Source: Candidatus Tidjanibacter gallistercoris (GTDB lineage: Bacteria > Bacteroidota > Bacteroidia > Bacteroidales > Rikenellaceae). Taken from it: a stretch of DNA of 64,000 nucleotides. The translations under genes were made by a program, and so were the position numbers. The DNA lies in NCBI GenBank assembly GCA_019114205.1, contig DXFY01000045.1, forward strand, positions 17,311 through 81,310. Direction: 5' to 3'. Below are positions 26,690-35,394 of this stretch, piece after piece (within the stretch, counting starts at the first letter, position 1; each line of letters begins with the position of its first letter). The notes beneath the pieces were generated by a model. The model was not told the DNA's origin and made no database searches. It saw nothing but the letters and a program-made list of their open reading frames with translations.

Positions 26690-27685
26690 CTAATCCGCCG
26701 CACGACGCCCGGCATAGTAAGCCTGTACCCGACGGGCGACATTGTGCCGCAAATTGCCGAAATAGATGTTCAGTTCCTGTACATGGTAGTTCCCTTCGGG
26801 AGCTATCGCCTCAATCTCAGGCATGAAACAGGCCGCCGGGTCGAGCCCCTCCACCACAAGCGTATGGTACGTCGTATCGATACGTGCCGAAACGGGAGCG
26901 ATTCGAGCGACCGTACCGTCCGGATTCAGGAACACGGTACCACGGTTCTCTTCCGGCAGGGAAGGCCGGTCGTCCGTGCGCCAGTTCAGGGGATTGATAC
27001 AGACACGGTTGCGGCGGAACAGCGACGAAACGGCCGCAGTATCGGCCACGCTGTTGAAACATACCGCCACGCCCGTGTCGAGCGAATCGGCTGCGGGCAC
27101 CAGAAACCGGGCCCCAGCCAGGTCATCTTCCGTAATTTCGTACCCGACTGCATAGGCCGCCACCAACCGTTCGTACGACCGGGCATCCATTCGTGTCTTG
27201 AGCAGTTCGATGATGCATTTGGCCCCCTGGCTGTGCCCCGCCAGGACGAACGGACGGCCGTCGTTGAGCTTTTCGAGGTAATAGTCGAACGCGCGCGCCA
27301 CATCCTCCATCGCCGTCGCGAACCGTCGCTCGATGACCGAATCCGGCTCGAACCACGACTCCATCGTAATCTGACGATAGTAAGGCGCATAAAACCGGTT
27401 CCCGGCAGCGAATACCCGTTCGGCCAGCTTCAGGGGTTCCTGCAGGTTGCCGCGTTGTGTTTCATCGTACACATCCATCAGCCACCGGGCGTTTCCGTCC
27501 TCGTCCGTCCAGCCCCAGTTGCAGGTAGGCGCTACATAAAACACATCCGCATTCGTCTCCGTTGGGGCCGCACCGCCCGTGCACCACATCGCGGGATTGC
27601 CGTAATCCGGCTTTTCGTTTGCCTTCCCGCTGCGGCAGCTTTCCGCCGCAAGACCAGATGCAGAGGCATGCCAGCAGGCGGACAA
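26690..27685 (-). CDS. DUF3089 alpha/beta hydrolase with a possibly damaged 5' end
   Basis: The open frame gives 331 residues starting at a TTG (27685). The body matches DUF3089: N-P-A-M-W-C-T-G-G, D-V-F-Y-V-A-P-T, the nucleophile elbow G-H-S-Q-G-A-K (near residue 150), and a C-terminal H-V-Q-E-L-N-I-Y-F. The first 16 residues in this frame are not a signal peptide. One base out of register, the same DNA encodes F-V-R-L-L-A-C-L-C-I-W-S-C-G-G-K, a convincing lipoprotein signal, preceded by ATT ATA AAA rather than ATG. A single-base indel near 27635-27650 would join the two. It may be a young pseudogene, a sequencing error, or a cytoplasmic protein using the TTG. It is downstream of pckA on the same strand. 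Confidence 0.7.
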   Translation of the reverse strand: MSACWHASASGLAAESCRSGKANEKPDYGNPAMWCTGGAAPTETNADVFYVAPTCNWGWTDEDGNARWLMDVYDETQRGNLQEPLKLAERVFAAGNRFYAPYYRQITMESWFEPDSVIERRFATAMEDVARAFDYYLEKLNDGRPFVLAGHSQGAKCIIELLKTRMDARSYERLVAAYAVGYEITEDDLAGARFLVPAADSLDTGVAVCFNSVADTAAVSSLFRRNRVCINPLNWRTDDRPSLPEENRGTVFLNPDGTVARIAPVSARIDTTYHTLVVEGLDPAACFMPEIEAIAPEGNYHVQELNIYFGNLRHNVARRVQAYYAGRRAAD

Positions 27686-27709
27686 ATATTCCGCTTTTTA
27701 TAATGATGT

Positions 27710-27742
27710 AAAAAAGCGGGACAGCAACATCGCCGCCCCGCT
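27710..27742 (-). terminator. Terminator of pckA
   Basis: On the minus strand AGCGGG pairs with CCCGCT across a GC-rich loop and is followed by TTTTT, 24 bases after the pckA stop and just before the DUF3089 gene. Confidence 0.7.
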
Positions 27743-27766
27743 CCGCTTTATGACTTGAAAGGAACT

Positions 27767-29380
27767 TTATTTCAATTTCGGACCGGCTGCGACGAGCGAC
27801 TTGCCTTCCGCATTGCCCGTAAATTTCTCGAAGTTCTTGATGAACCTGCCGGCAAGGTCTTCCGCCCTCCTGTTCCACTCGACCGCGTCAGCATAGGTAT
27901 CGCGCGGGTCGAGAATGGCGGGGTCTACGCCCGGAAGCGCGGTCGGTACCGTGAAGTCGAAATAAGGTATCTGCTTGGTCGGTGTCTTGTCTATCGAACC
28001 GTCGAGGATGGCATCGATAATACCGCGGGTATCCTTGATGGAGATACGCTTGCCCGTACCGTTCCAGCCGGTGTTCACGAGGTATGCCTTGGCGCCGGAT
28101 TTCTCCATGCGTTTCACCAGTTCTTCGCCGTATTTGGTCGGGTGCAGCGAAAGGAACGCTGCGCCGAAGCAGGCCGAGAAGGTCGGAGTCGGTTCTGTGA
28201 TACCGCGTTCGGTACCGGCGAGCTTGGCGGTGAAGCCCGAAAGGAAATAATATTTCGTCTGTTCCGGAGTCAGTATCGACACGGGCGGCAGTACGCCGAA
28301 CGCATCGGCCGAAAGGAAGATGACACGCTGTGCGGCCGGCCCCTTCGATACCGGTTTCACGATGTTGTTGATGAAATAAATCGGATAGGAAACACGGGTA
28401 TTCTCGGTTACGCTCTTGTCGGCGAAATCGATATGGCCGTCCTTGTCCACCGTCACGTTCTCCAGCAGCGCATCGCGTTTGATGGCATTCCAAATGTCCG
28501 GTTCGCTCTCCTTGTCGAGGTTGATGACCTTCGCATAGCAGCCGCCTTCGAAGTTGAAGACGCCCTCGTCGTCCCAACCGTGTTCGTCGTCACCGATGAG
28601 CAAACGCTTCGGGTCGGTCGAAAGAGTGGTCTTGCCCGTACCGGACAGGCCGAAGAAGACCGCCGTATTCTTGCCCTCCTTGTCGGTATTGGCCGAACAG
28701 TGCATCGAAGCGATGCCCTTGAGCGGCAGCAGATAGTTCATGTAGGAGAACATGCCCTTCTTCATCTCGCCGCCGTACCACGTGTTGATGATGACCTGCA
28801 CTTTCTCGGTGAGGTTGAATACCACGGCCGTTTCGGAATTGAGACCGAGTTCCTTGTAGTTCGTCACCTTGGCCTTCGATGCGTTCATCACCACGAAATC
28901 GGGTTCGCCGTAGTTTTCGAGCTCTTCCTCGGTGGGACGGATGAACATGTTCTTCACGAAATGGGCCTGCCAGGCCACCTCCATGATGAAACGTATCTTC
29001 AGACGGGTATTCTCGTTGGCGCCGCAGAAGGTATCCATGACGAAAAGCCTCTTTCCGGAGAGCTCTTCCGTAGCTATCCTCTTGACCTCTTTCCAGGTTG
29101 CTTCGGTGACCGGTTTGTTGTCGTTTTTGTACTCGTCGCTCGTCCACCAGATGGTATCGCGCGTGGTGTCGTCCATGACGAAGAACTTGTCCTTGGGCGA
29201 ACGGCCGGTATATTCGCCGGTCATCACGTTCACCGCGCCGGTATCGGTAAGCTGCCCCCGTTCGTAACCGGTGAGAGCCGGATTCATCTCCTCTTCGAAA
29301 AGCTGTTCGTAAGACGGATTGTACACAATCTCCGGAGTTCCGGTGATGCCGTACTTGGTCAAATCAATCTTCTTTGCCAT
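27767..29380 (-). CDS. pckA: Phosphoenolpyruvate carboxykinase (ATP)
   Basis: Encodes 537 residues, the typical length of the ATP-type enzyme. It interconverts oxaloacetate and PEP; in succinate-producing Bacteroidetes it usually runs toward oxaloacetate, fixing CO2 and making ATP. The kinase-1a P-loop [11 protein letters not shown] is near residue 243, followed by the metal-binding G-D-D-E-H-G-W-D. The N-terminal [10 protein letters not shown] is the PEP/oxaloacetate site. It has its own promoter region with an operator-like palindrome, and a terminator. The neighbouring aspA fits the same C4-acid metabolism. Confidence 0.97.
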   Translation of the reverse strand: MAKKIDLTKYGITGTPEIVYNPSYEQLFEEEMNPALTGYERGQLTDTGAVNVMTGEYTGRSPKDKFFVMDDTTRDTIWWTSDEYKNDNKPVTEATWKEVKRIATEELSGKRLFVMDTFCGANENTRLKIRFIMEVAWQAHFVKNMFIRPTEEELENYGEPDFVVMNASKAKVTNYKELGLNSETAVVFNLTEKVQVIINTWYGGEMKKGMFSYMNYLLPLKGIASMHCSANTDKEGKNTAVFFGLSGTGKTTLSTDPKRLLIGDDEHGWDDEGVFNFEGGCYAKVINLDKESEPDIWNAIKRDALLENVTVDKDGHIDFADKSVTENTRVSYPIYFINNIVKPVSKGPAAQRVIFLSADAFGVLPPVSILTPEQTKYYFLSGFTAKLAGTERGITEPTPTFSACFGAAFLSLHPTKYGEELVKRMEKSGAKAYLVNTGWNGTGKRISIKDTRGIIDAILDGSIDKTPTKQIPYFDFTVPTALPGVDPAILDPRDTYADAVEWNRRAEDLAGRFIKNFEKFTGNAEGKSLVAAGPKLK

Positions 29381-29493
29381 AATCTACTGTATGTTATGTG
29401 TTTGTATCGCAATCATCCGTTCGCGGACGCATGGGCGGTCTGCAGCGTTCCGCTCCCCTTCCACGGTCATATAACTGTTTTTCGGGAAAATTA

Positions 29494-29524
29494 TTGTTAG
29501 CACACTAACAACGGCGCAAAGATA
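29494..29524 (-). promoter_or_regulatory. pckA promoter -7 element with operator-like palindrome at the start site
   Basis: The minus strand reads TATCTTTG at 29524-29517, a full TAnnTTTG match. Six to 23 bases downstream lies TTGTTAG, four bases, CTAACAA (29494-29511), a perfect inverted repeat covering the expected transcription start. A bound regulator there could block initiation. No regulator identity is implied. Confidence 0.55.
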
Positions 29525-29657
29525 TGCAATAATTCCGTCCGCGGTACGAAAAAGCGGTGCGTAACCCGACTTTTTTTAGCGATGCCGGCACTGTACGACC
29601 CGCAGACCGCCGGCGTCCGCATACCGAAACCGGCGACCGGCGTATTCCCGCCCACCG

Positions 29658-29688
29658 TTGTCATTGTCATGGTTTTTTGCTAACTTTC
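29658..29688 (+). promoter_or_regulatory. Putative promoter of hemW
   Basis: TTG at 29658-29660, 20 bases, then TAACTTTC at 29681-29688, a one-base variant of TAnnTTTG. The hemW ATG is 53 bases downstream. Confidence 0.55.
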
Positions 29689-29741
29689 GCACGTTTTTCG
29701 CGCTGACCTTCAACGAATAATTACACTCATACGAGCAAGAC

Positions 29742-30875
29742 ATGTCCGCATTGTACATCCACATTCCGTTTTGCAAAACACGCTGTAACTATTGCGATTT
29801 TTACAAAAGCACATCGTGTGCCAAAACCGAAGCCTATATCGCGGCCCTCGAACGGGAAATGGACTACCGGCGGGACTTCTTCGGGAATACGCCGGTCGAA
29901 ACGGTTTTCTTCGGCGGCGGCACCCCGTCGCTCCTGCCGCCGGCCGTACTGCAGCGCATCATCGACAAGGCCCGTTCCCTGTGGAACCTGAGCGGCGTCA
30001 AGGAAATCACGGCGGAAGTCAATCCCGACGACATCACGGAGCCGTATCTCGACCGGCTCGCCGAGACGGACATCAACAGGCTGAGCTTCGGGGTACAGTC
30101 GTTCATCGACCGCGACCTGAAGCTGCTCGGCAGACGGCACACCGCCGGGCAGGCCATCGACGCCATCCGGCTGGCTCAGGCAAAAGGGTTCTCGAACATC
30201 TCCTTGGACCTGATATTCGGCATTCCGGGCATGTCGTTGCGCGAATGGGAGAACAACGTATTGCGGGCGGTCATCATGAAGGTGCAGCACATCTCCGCAT
30301 ACTGCCTGACCATCGCCGACAACACCGCGTTCGGAAAGATGCAGGAGGAGGGAACGCTGGCGCCCGCCAGCGACGAAATGTGCGAAAACCAGTTTCTCAT
30401 CGCCCACCGCATCCTGACCGACAGCGGTTTCTGCCACTACGAAATTTCCAACTATGCCCTGGGCGAGAAACGGCGTTCCATGCACAACTGGGCCTACTGG
30501 TGCGGCGGAACCTACCTCGGCCTCGGCCCTTCGGCCCACTCCTACGACGGCAACGAGCGCATATACGGCATCAACGACGTGGACCGATACATCGAACTGG
30601 CCGGAACCGACCGGATTTACGGCCGTGAAATCCTTTCGCGCATCGACAAATACAACGAATACGTCATGACTGCCCTGCGGACCGACTACGGCGTTCGCCG
30701 CGATGTCCTTTCGGAACGGTTCGGGTTCAAGAGGCTGCTCTATTTCGAATACTGCGCCGGAAAGTTCCTCGAAAACGGAACGATGGTCCGCGACGGCAAT
30801 GTATACCGAATCCCGCCCGAAAAGCTGATGATATCCAACAGCATCATCAGCGACCTTTTCTACATCGAGGAATAA
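29742..30875 (+). CDS. hemW: HemW-type radical SAM heme chaperone
   Basis: Encodes 377 residues. The radical SAM cluster motif is C-K-T-R-C-N-Y-C-D-F (residues 11-20), in the CxxxCxxC form. F-F-G-G-G-T-P-S and F-G-V-Q-S-F follow, typical of the HemN/HemW group. The short N-terminus without the HemN extension and the C-terminal HemN_C-like domain favour HemW, which binds heme and delivers it to respiratory proteins, over the oxygen-independent coproporphyrinogen oxidase HemN. The family is often misannotated as HemN. It stands alone with its own promoter-like element. Confidence 0.88.
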   Translation: MSALYIHIPFCKTRCNYCDFYKSTSCAKTEAYIAALEREMDYRRDFFGNTPVETVFFGGGTPSLLPPAVLQRIIDKARSLWNLSGVKEITAEVNPDDITEPYLDRLAETDINRLSFGVQSFIDRDLKLLGRRHTAGQAIDAIRLAQAKGFSNISLDLIFGIPGMSLREWENNVLRAVIMKVQHISAYCLTIADNTAFGKMQEEGTLAPASDEMCENQFLIAHRILTDSGFCHYEISNYALGEKRRSMHNWAYWCGGTYLGLGPSAHSYDGNERIYGINDVDRYIELAGTDRIYGREILSRIDKYNEYVMTALRTDYGVRRDVLSERFGFKRLLYFEYCAGKFLENGTMVRDGNVYRIPPEKLMISNSIISDLFYIEE

Positions 30876-31046
30876 TGCCGCGGGCCGCCCCGTGTCGCAG
30901 CGCTTCGGGCGGCATAGAACGAGCGACATCTTTCCCATCCCGCCGGAACCGTCGCTCCCGCCTTTCCGGAAAACGTGCGGCGCGGCACCGCTCCCACTGA
31001 TAAGCGCCCGTGCACAGGCACGGGATGAATCTTCAAAAACGAACGC

Positions 31047-31625
31047 ATGTTCCCTTACATCGAAACGGAACGGCTGCACCTGCGGCCGTTCGCCGAACAG
31101 GATGCGAAAGCCCTGCCGGACATTCTGGGCGCCCCCGAAGTGAATACGTTTCTGCCCATGTTCCCGCTGAAAAATCCGGAAGAAGCCGAGGCGTACCTGC
31201 ACAGGAAACTCGCTGCGCTGCGTTCCGGCGAATCGCTTTTATACGAGGCCGTCTGCCTGAAAGGCAGCGATGTGCCCGTCGGTTATGTCCACGTAAGCGG
31301 CGATGGAAGCCATGATTTGGGGTACGGACTCCGGAAAGCGTTCTGGCACCGGGGCTTGTGTACGGAAGCCTGCCGGCCCGTTATCGACCGGCTTCGGCGA
31401 GACGGCCTCCCTTATATCACGGCGACCCACGACGTGAACAATCCGAGAAGCGGGAATGTCATGCAGGCCATAGGCATGAAATACCGTTACTCGTACCGGG
31501 AACTCTGGCAGCCCAAAAACATCCCGGTCGTCTTCCGCATGTATCAACTCAATCTCGACGGACAGGAAGAACGGATTTACGACGAATATCGGAATAGATA
31601 TCCGCATTTCATAGAGGAACTCTGA
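31047..31625 (+). CDS. GNAT family N-acetyltransferase
   Basis: Encodes 192 residues resembling the RimJ/RimL-like GNAT acetyltransferases that open with I-E-T-E-R-L-H-L-R-P-F. The acetyl-CoA region is L-G-Y-G-L-R-K-A-F-W-H-R-G-L-C-T-E-A (about residues 91-108), followed by the strand I-T-A-T-H-D-V-N-N-P-R-S. The last 40 residues after the fold, ending F-I-E-E-L, extend beyond the minimal domain and contain a Trp/Arg/Tyr-rich stretch. Substrate unknown. It lies 171 bases after hemW; a 94-bp tandem repeat begins about 95 bases after its stop. Confidence 0.85.
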   Translation: MFPYIETERLHLRPFAEQDAKALPDILGAPEVNTFLPMFPLKNPEEAEAYLHRKLAALRSGESLLYEAVCLKGSDVPVGYVHVSGDGSHDLGYGLRKAFWHRGLCTEACRPVIDRLRRDGLPYITATHDVNNPRSGNVMQAIGMKYRYSYRELWQPKNIPVVFRMYQLNLDGQEERIYDEYRNRYPHFIEEL

Positions 31626-31718
31626 CCTGCCGCAAAACCATCGTCCTCCATTCCTTGCCACACAACGCTTTTCAGGCAGCGGTACGGCAGCCACGAACCG
31701 GCAACATCCCGTACCGCA

Positions 31719-32325
31719 TGTTCCCGTCCCCGCAACAGCACGACACACACGATGATTCCGAATACCTCCTCCGGCTACCTGTTCCCGGTGCTCCGGCTAA
31801 CGGCACACAGGATGCACACAGCCCACAACGACACGACACACGCCAGGGGTTCCGAATACCTCCTCCGACCGCCCATTCCCGGTGCTCCGGCCAACGGCAC
31901 ACTGGATGCACACAGCCCACAACGACACGACACACGCCAGGGGTTCCGAATACCTCCTCCGACCGCCTGTTCCCGGAGCTCCGGCCAAACGGCACACTGG
32001 ATGCGCACAGCCAACAACTGCACGACACACGCCACGGGTTCCGATTACCTCCTCCGACCGCCTGTTCCCGGTGCTCCGGCCAAGCGGCACACTGGATGCG
32101 CGCAGCAAACAACTGCACGACAAACACGACGGTTCCGAATACCTCCTCCGGCTACCTGTTCCCGGTACTCCGACCAACGGCACACTGGATGCGCACAGCA
32201 AACAATTGCACGACACACACGACAGTTCCGATTACCTCCTCCGACCGCCTGTTCCCGGTGCTCCGGCCAAACGGCACACTGGATGCGCACAGCAAACAAC
32301 TGCACGACAAACACGACGGTTCCGG
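31719..32325. repeat. Minisatellite: six 93-95 bp tandem units plus partial ends
   Basis: Units begin TTCCGA[A/T]TACCTCCTCCG at 31756, 31850, 31944, 32039, 32133 and 32226, with a truncated seventh at 32320 and a degenerate partial upstream from 31719. Lengths are 94, 94, 95, 94, 93 and 94. Units share the core TGTTCCCGGTGCTCCGGCCA and CGGCACACTGGATGC, and differ mainly at the 3' edge (CGCCAGGGG, CGCCACGGG, ACACGACGG). The period is not a multiple of three and length changes break every frame, so it is not a protein repeat. It sits between the convergent GNAT and acyl-CoA dehydrogenase genes. The rest of this 0.9-kb spacer (31626-31718 and 32326-32485) shows nothing else. Confidence 0.92.
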
Positions 32326-32485
32326 AATACCGGCAGGAACGATTTTCAGTTCCGTCGAGAAAACGCTTCACGGAACGGCATCATTTCCGATTGCACTCTG
32401 CCAACGGGTTACTGTCCGGCCGGCGGCCCCTCCTTGCCGCACGATTCCGCAGCCGGCACCCTGCGGCTGCCCGCAGTACAGGAAC

Positions 32486-32525
32486 GAGACGAGGGGTGCG
32501 GCAATCTTGCCGTACCCCTCGTCTC
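32486..32525. terminator. Terminator after the acyl-CoA dehydrogenase gene
   Basis: GAGACGAGGGGT pairs with ACCCCTCGTCTC, and CGGCAA with TTGCCG, with one mismatch. It lies 36 bases after the leftward acyl-CoA dehydrogenase stop. Confidence 0.8.
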
Positions 32526-32560
32526 AATCGGCCGCGCTTTTCGCACGACCGCTCCTTATC

Positions 32561-34282
32561 TTATTCCAGCCTGTCGTTCAGCACGGACTTGTAGAGGTCG
32601 ATGTCGCCGCAACAGGAACCGGCGATAAACGTTGCGGCTGCCTTGTTCTGAGCCTGTGCATACTTGATATAGGTTTCCGCAGGCACCCGGTACTCGTCGC
32701 TTTCGGCAGCCTGCCGCAACAGCAGGTGCGATAGGACGATGTGTCCGGTCATCTCCACAAGCCTGCGGGCATGGAAATCGATTTGTTCGGCATCGCCGCC
32801 CGTCACGCGGGCGATGGCCTGCTCGTACTCCTCGCGCATGGCGACGAGCCGGTCGAGCTGGAACTTGAACTCGGCCGGACGCTCGGCAGCCTCGTATGCC
32901 TTCATCTGCGCGAGGAACGTGCCGGTCGTCACGTGGCGGATGGCGGCCACCACCTGAAGCTGCGTCGTGCCTTCGTAAATGTTGGTAATGCGGGCGTCGC
33001 GGTATATCCGTTCGATAGGGTAGTCCTTCATATAGCCCGAACCGCCGTGTATCTGGATGGCCTCGTAGGCGAGCTGGTTGGCATATTCGCTGGCGAACAT
33101 CTTGCAAAGCGGCGTATAGGCGTCGGCGAGCTTGTTGTAAGCCTTCATTTCGCTCTTTTCCTCAGCCGTCAGCGGACGGTCCTTGCCTATCTCCGCCCAG
33201 CATTTGTAAAGTTCGACGAACCGGGCCGTCTCGTACAGCATCGCACGCGATGCGTACAGTTTCGCCTTCATGTTCGTCAGGATTTCGTAAATAGCCGGGA
33301 ACTGGATGATGGGCTTGCCGAACTGTTGGCGCTCGTTGGCATACTTCAGCGCCTCGCGGTAGGCGGCTTCGCACAGCCCCGTGCCCTGTGCGCCGATACC
33401 CAGACGGGCGGCATTCATCAGGGACATCACATATTTGATAAGGCCGAGCTTGCGGTCGCCGACGAGCTCCGCCGGAGCGTTCGTATAGACGAGCTCGCAG
33501 GTAGGCGAACCCTTGATACCCAACTTGTTCTCGATGCGGCGCACCTTCACCCCACCGTCGCGGCGGTCGTACACGAACATCGACAGGCCGCGCCCGTCTT
33601 TCGTACCCTCCTCCGAACGGGCCAGCACGAGCGAGATGTCGCCGTCGCCGTTGGTGATGAAACGCTTCACGCCGTTGAGGAGCCATTTTCCGCTGGCCTC
33701 ATCGTAATGCGCCCTGAGCATCACCGCCTGCAGGTCGGAACCGGCGTCGGGCTCGGTAAGCGCCATGGCGCAGGTAGCCCCGCGCGACACGAGCGGCAAG
33801 TATTTCTGCTTGATTTCCTCGCTGGCAAACTCGTTGATGGTCTCGGCGCAGTCCTGCAGGCCCCAAATGTTCTCGAACCCCGCATCGCCGCGCGCCACCA
33901 TCTCGTTGGCCATTACGAAACAGATGAGCGACATGTTGAGCCCCTCGTACTTGCGGGGCAGGTGAATGCCGCCCAGTCCGGCTTTGCGGATGGCATCGAG
34001 GTTGGCCTGCGTGCCGCGGGCATAGACGACATGGTCGTCCACCACCTTCGGCCCCTCCTTGTCCACGTCCTCGGCATTGGCCGCAATCACGTCAGCACAA
34101 ATACCGCCCGTTATCTCCAGCACGCGGCGGTAGCTGTCCATCGCATCCTCGAAATCCGACGGCGCATAATCGTACACGTCCTTGTCGGCGAAATTCTTCT
34201 CGCGCAGTTCCACGATTTTCTTCATCAGCGGATGATTCAGGTGGAACTGCAAATCCTTATTATCTAAAAAAAAGTTTCCCAT
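32561..34282 (-). CDS. Acyl-CoA dehydrogenase
   Basis: Encodes 573 residues, longer than the about 380-residue short-chain enzymes because of a C-terminal extension of about 120 residues. It introduces a 2,3 double bond into acyl-CoA with FAD. Visible motifs are C-A-M-A-L-T-E-P-D-A-G-S-D (FAD/substrate), F-I-T-N-G-D, and the C-terminal I-Q-I-H-G-G-S-G-Y. The probable catalytic Glu is in N-I-Y-E-G-T-T-Q-L-Q. It is the third gene of a leftward operon after etfB and etfA, which encode its electron acceptor. In a strict anaerobe the complex could work in the reductive direction (crotonyl-CoA to butyryl-CoA), but acyl-chain preference cannot be read here. Confidence 0.93.
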   Translation of the reverse strand: MGNFFLDNKDLQFHLNHPLMKKIVELREKNFADKDVYDYAPSDFEDAMDSYRRVLEITGGICADVIAANAEDVDKEGPKVVDDHVVYARGTQANLDAIRKAGLGGIHLPRKYEGLNMSLICFVMANEMVARGDAGFENIWGLQDCAETINEFASEEIKQKYLPLVSRGATCAMALTEPDAGSDLQAVMLRAHYDEASGKWLLNGVKRFITNGDGDISLVLARSEEGTKDGRGLSMFVYDRRDGGVKVRRIENKLGIKGSPTCELVYTNAPAELVGDRKLGLIKYVMSLMNAARLGIGAQGTGLCEAAYREALKYANERQQFGKPIIQFPAIYEILTNMKAKLYASRAMLYETARFVELYKCWAEIGKDRPLTAEEKSEMKAYNKLADAYTPLCKMFASEYANQLAYEAIQIHGGSGYMKDYPIERIYRDARITNIYEGTTQLQVVAAIRHVTTGTFLAQMKAYEAAERPAEFKFQLDRLVAMREEYEQAIARVTGGDAEQIDFHARRLVEMTGHIVLSHLLLRQAAESDEYRVPAETYIKYAQAQNKAAATFIAGSCCGDIDLYKSVLNDRLE

Positions 34283-34360
34283 ATGCTCGTTCGCTCCGGC
34301 AGGTTTGCGCCCGTGCGGCCACCCTGCGGGACACCCCGCGGCAGCCCGCGCCGTGCCCGC

Positions 34361-35380
34361 CTATTTGGAATTTTGTTTATAGAACTTTATCATTTTGGGC
34401 ACGACCTCCGTCGCATTGCCGGTAATCACGTAATCGGCGAATTTGTTGATGGGCGCCTCCGGGTCGGTGTTGATGGCGATTACGATGGAGGACTGGTCCA
34501 TGCCGGCCGTATGCTGTATCTGCCCGGAAATGCCGCAGGCGATATAGAGTTTCGGGCGCACCGTCACACCGGTCTGCCCCACCTGACGGGCATGGTCGGC
34601 GAACCCGGCGTCCACCGCGGCACGCGACGCGCCCACCTCGCCGCCGAGCAGGTCGGCCAGCTCGTACAGCATGGCGAAGTTCTCTTTCGACCCCATCCCG
34701 TAGCCGCCGGCCACGATGACCGGAGCGCTTTTGATGTCGATGCCCCGCTCCTCGATATGACGGTCGATGATTTTCACCGCCAGGTCACTGTCTTTCAAAT
34801 ACTTCCTTACATCCACCGTTTTCACCTCCGGATGCTTCGGCTCTTTCAGTTCCACCCGGCGCATCACGCCTTCGCGGACGGTGGCCATCTGCGGCCGGTG
34901 GTCGGGATTCACGATGGTAGCGATGATGTTGCCTCCGAAGGCCGGACGTATCTGGTAAAGCAGGTCCGTGTACGACTTGCCGCTCTTGGCATCGGTATAG
35001 TCGCCGATGACGAGGCTCGTGCAGTCGGCCGTCAGACCGCTACCCAGCGTCGACGAAACACGCGGGGCGAGGTCGCGTCCGACGGGCGTGGCGCCGAAGA
35101 GCGCTATCTGCGGCTTCTCCTCCCCGAAAACGCCGCATACCACCGCCGTGTGCGGCAGGGTACGGTACGGAGCGAGTTCCGCATCGTCCGCCAGCCAGAG
35201 CGTATCGGCTCCGTAACGTCCGACGGTCTTGTCCATATCCTTGAGCCCGTGACCGATGGCGAGCGCCTCCAGCTTGCATCCGAGGCGGTCGGCCAGTTCG
35301 CGGCCCTTGGTGAGCAGTTCGAGGCTGACGTCCGCCGTCCTGCCTCCTTCCGTTTCTATATATACGAATACGTTGTTCAT
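34361..35380 (-). CDS. etfA: Electron transfer flavoprotein, alpha subunit
   Basis: Encodes 339 residues from the ATG at 35380, preceded by GAGGAACGCAAG. The FAD-binding C-terminal domain has the family signature around P-K-L-Y-I-A-C-G-I-S-G-Q-I-Q-H followed by I-V-A/V-I-A-I-N-T-D-P-E-A-P-I. The N-terminal domain is the adenine-nucleotide-alpha-hydrolase-like fold. It pairs with EtfB, 14 bases upstream, and passes electrons to or from the acyl-CoA dehydrogenase encoded next. No ferredoxin or hydrogenase gene adjoins it, so bifurcation is not indicated by context. Confidence 0.95.
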   Translation of the reverse strand: MNNVFVYIETEGGRTADVSLELLTKGRELADRLGCKLEALAIGHGLKDMDKTVGRYGADTLWLADDAELAPYRTLPHTAVVCGVFGEEKPQIALFGATPVGRDLAPRVSSTLGSGLTADCTSLVIGDYTDAKSGKSYTDLLYQIRPAFGGNIIATIVNPDHRPQMATVREGVMRRVELKEPKHPEVKTVDVRKYLKDSDLAVKIIDRHIEERGIDIKSAPVIVAGGYGMGSKENFAMLYELADLLGGEVGASRAAVDAGFADHARQVGQTGVTVRPKLYIACGISGQIQHTAGMDQSSIVIAINTDPEAPINKFADYVITGNATEVVPKMIKFYKQNSK

Positions 35381-35394
35381 CTTGCGTTCCTCCT

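Noticed and set aside
31719..32325. CRISPR array
   Set aside because: The units are contiguous with no unique spacers between short conserved repeats, and no cas genes are present.
31655..32734. Several long frames through the 94-bp repeat array
   Set aside because: Unit lengths of 93-95 shift every frame between copies, and all frames stay open only because of composition. No frame has a start with a ribosome binding site.
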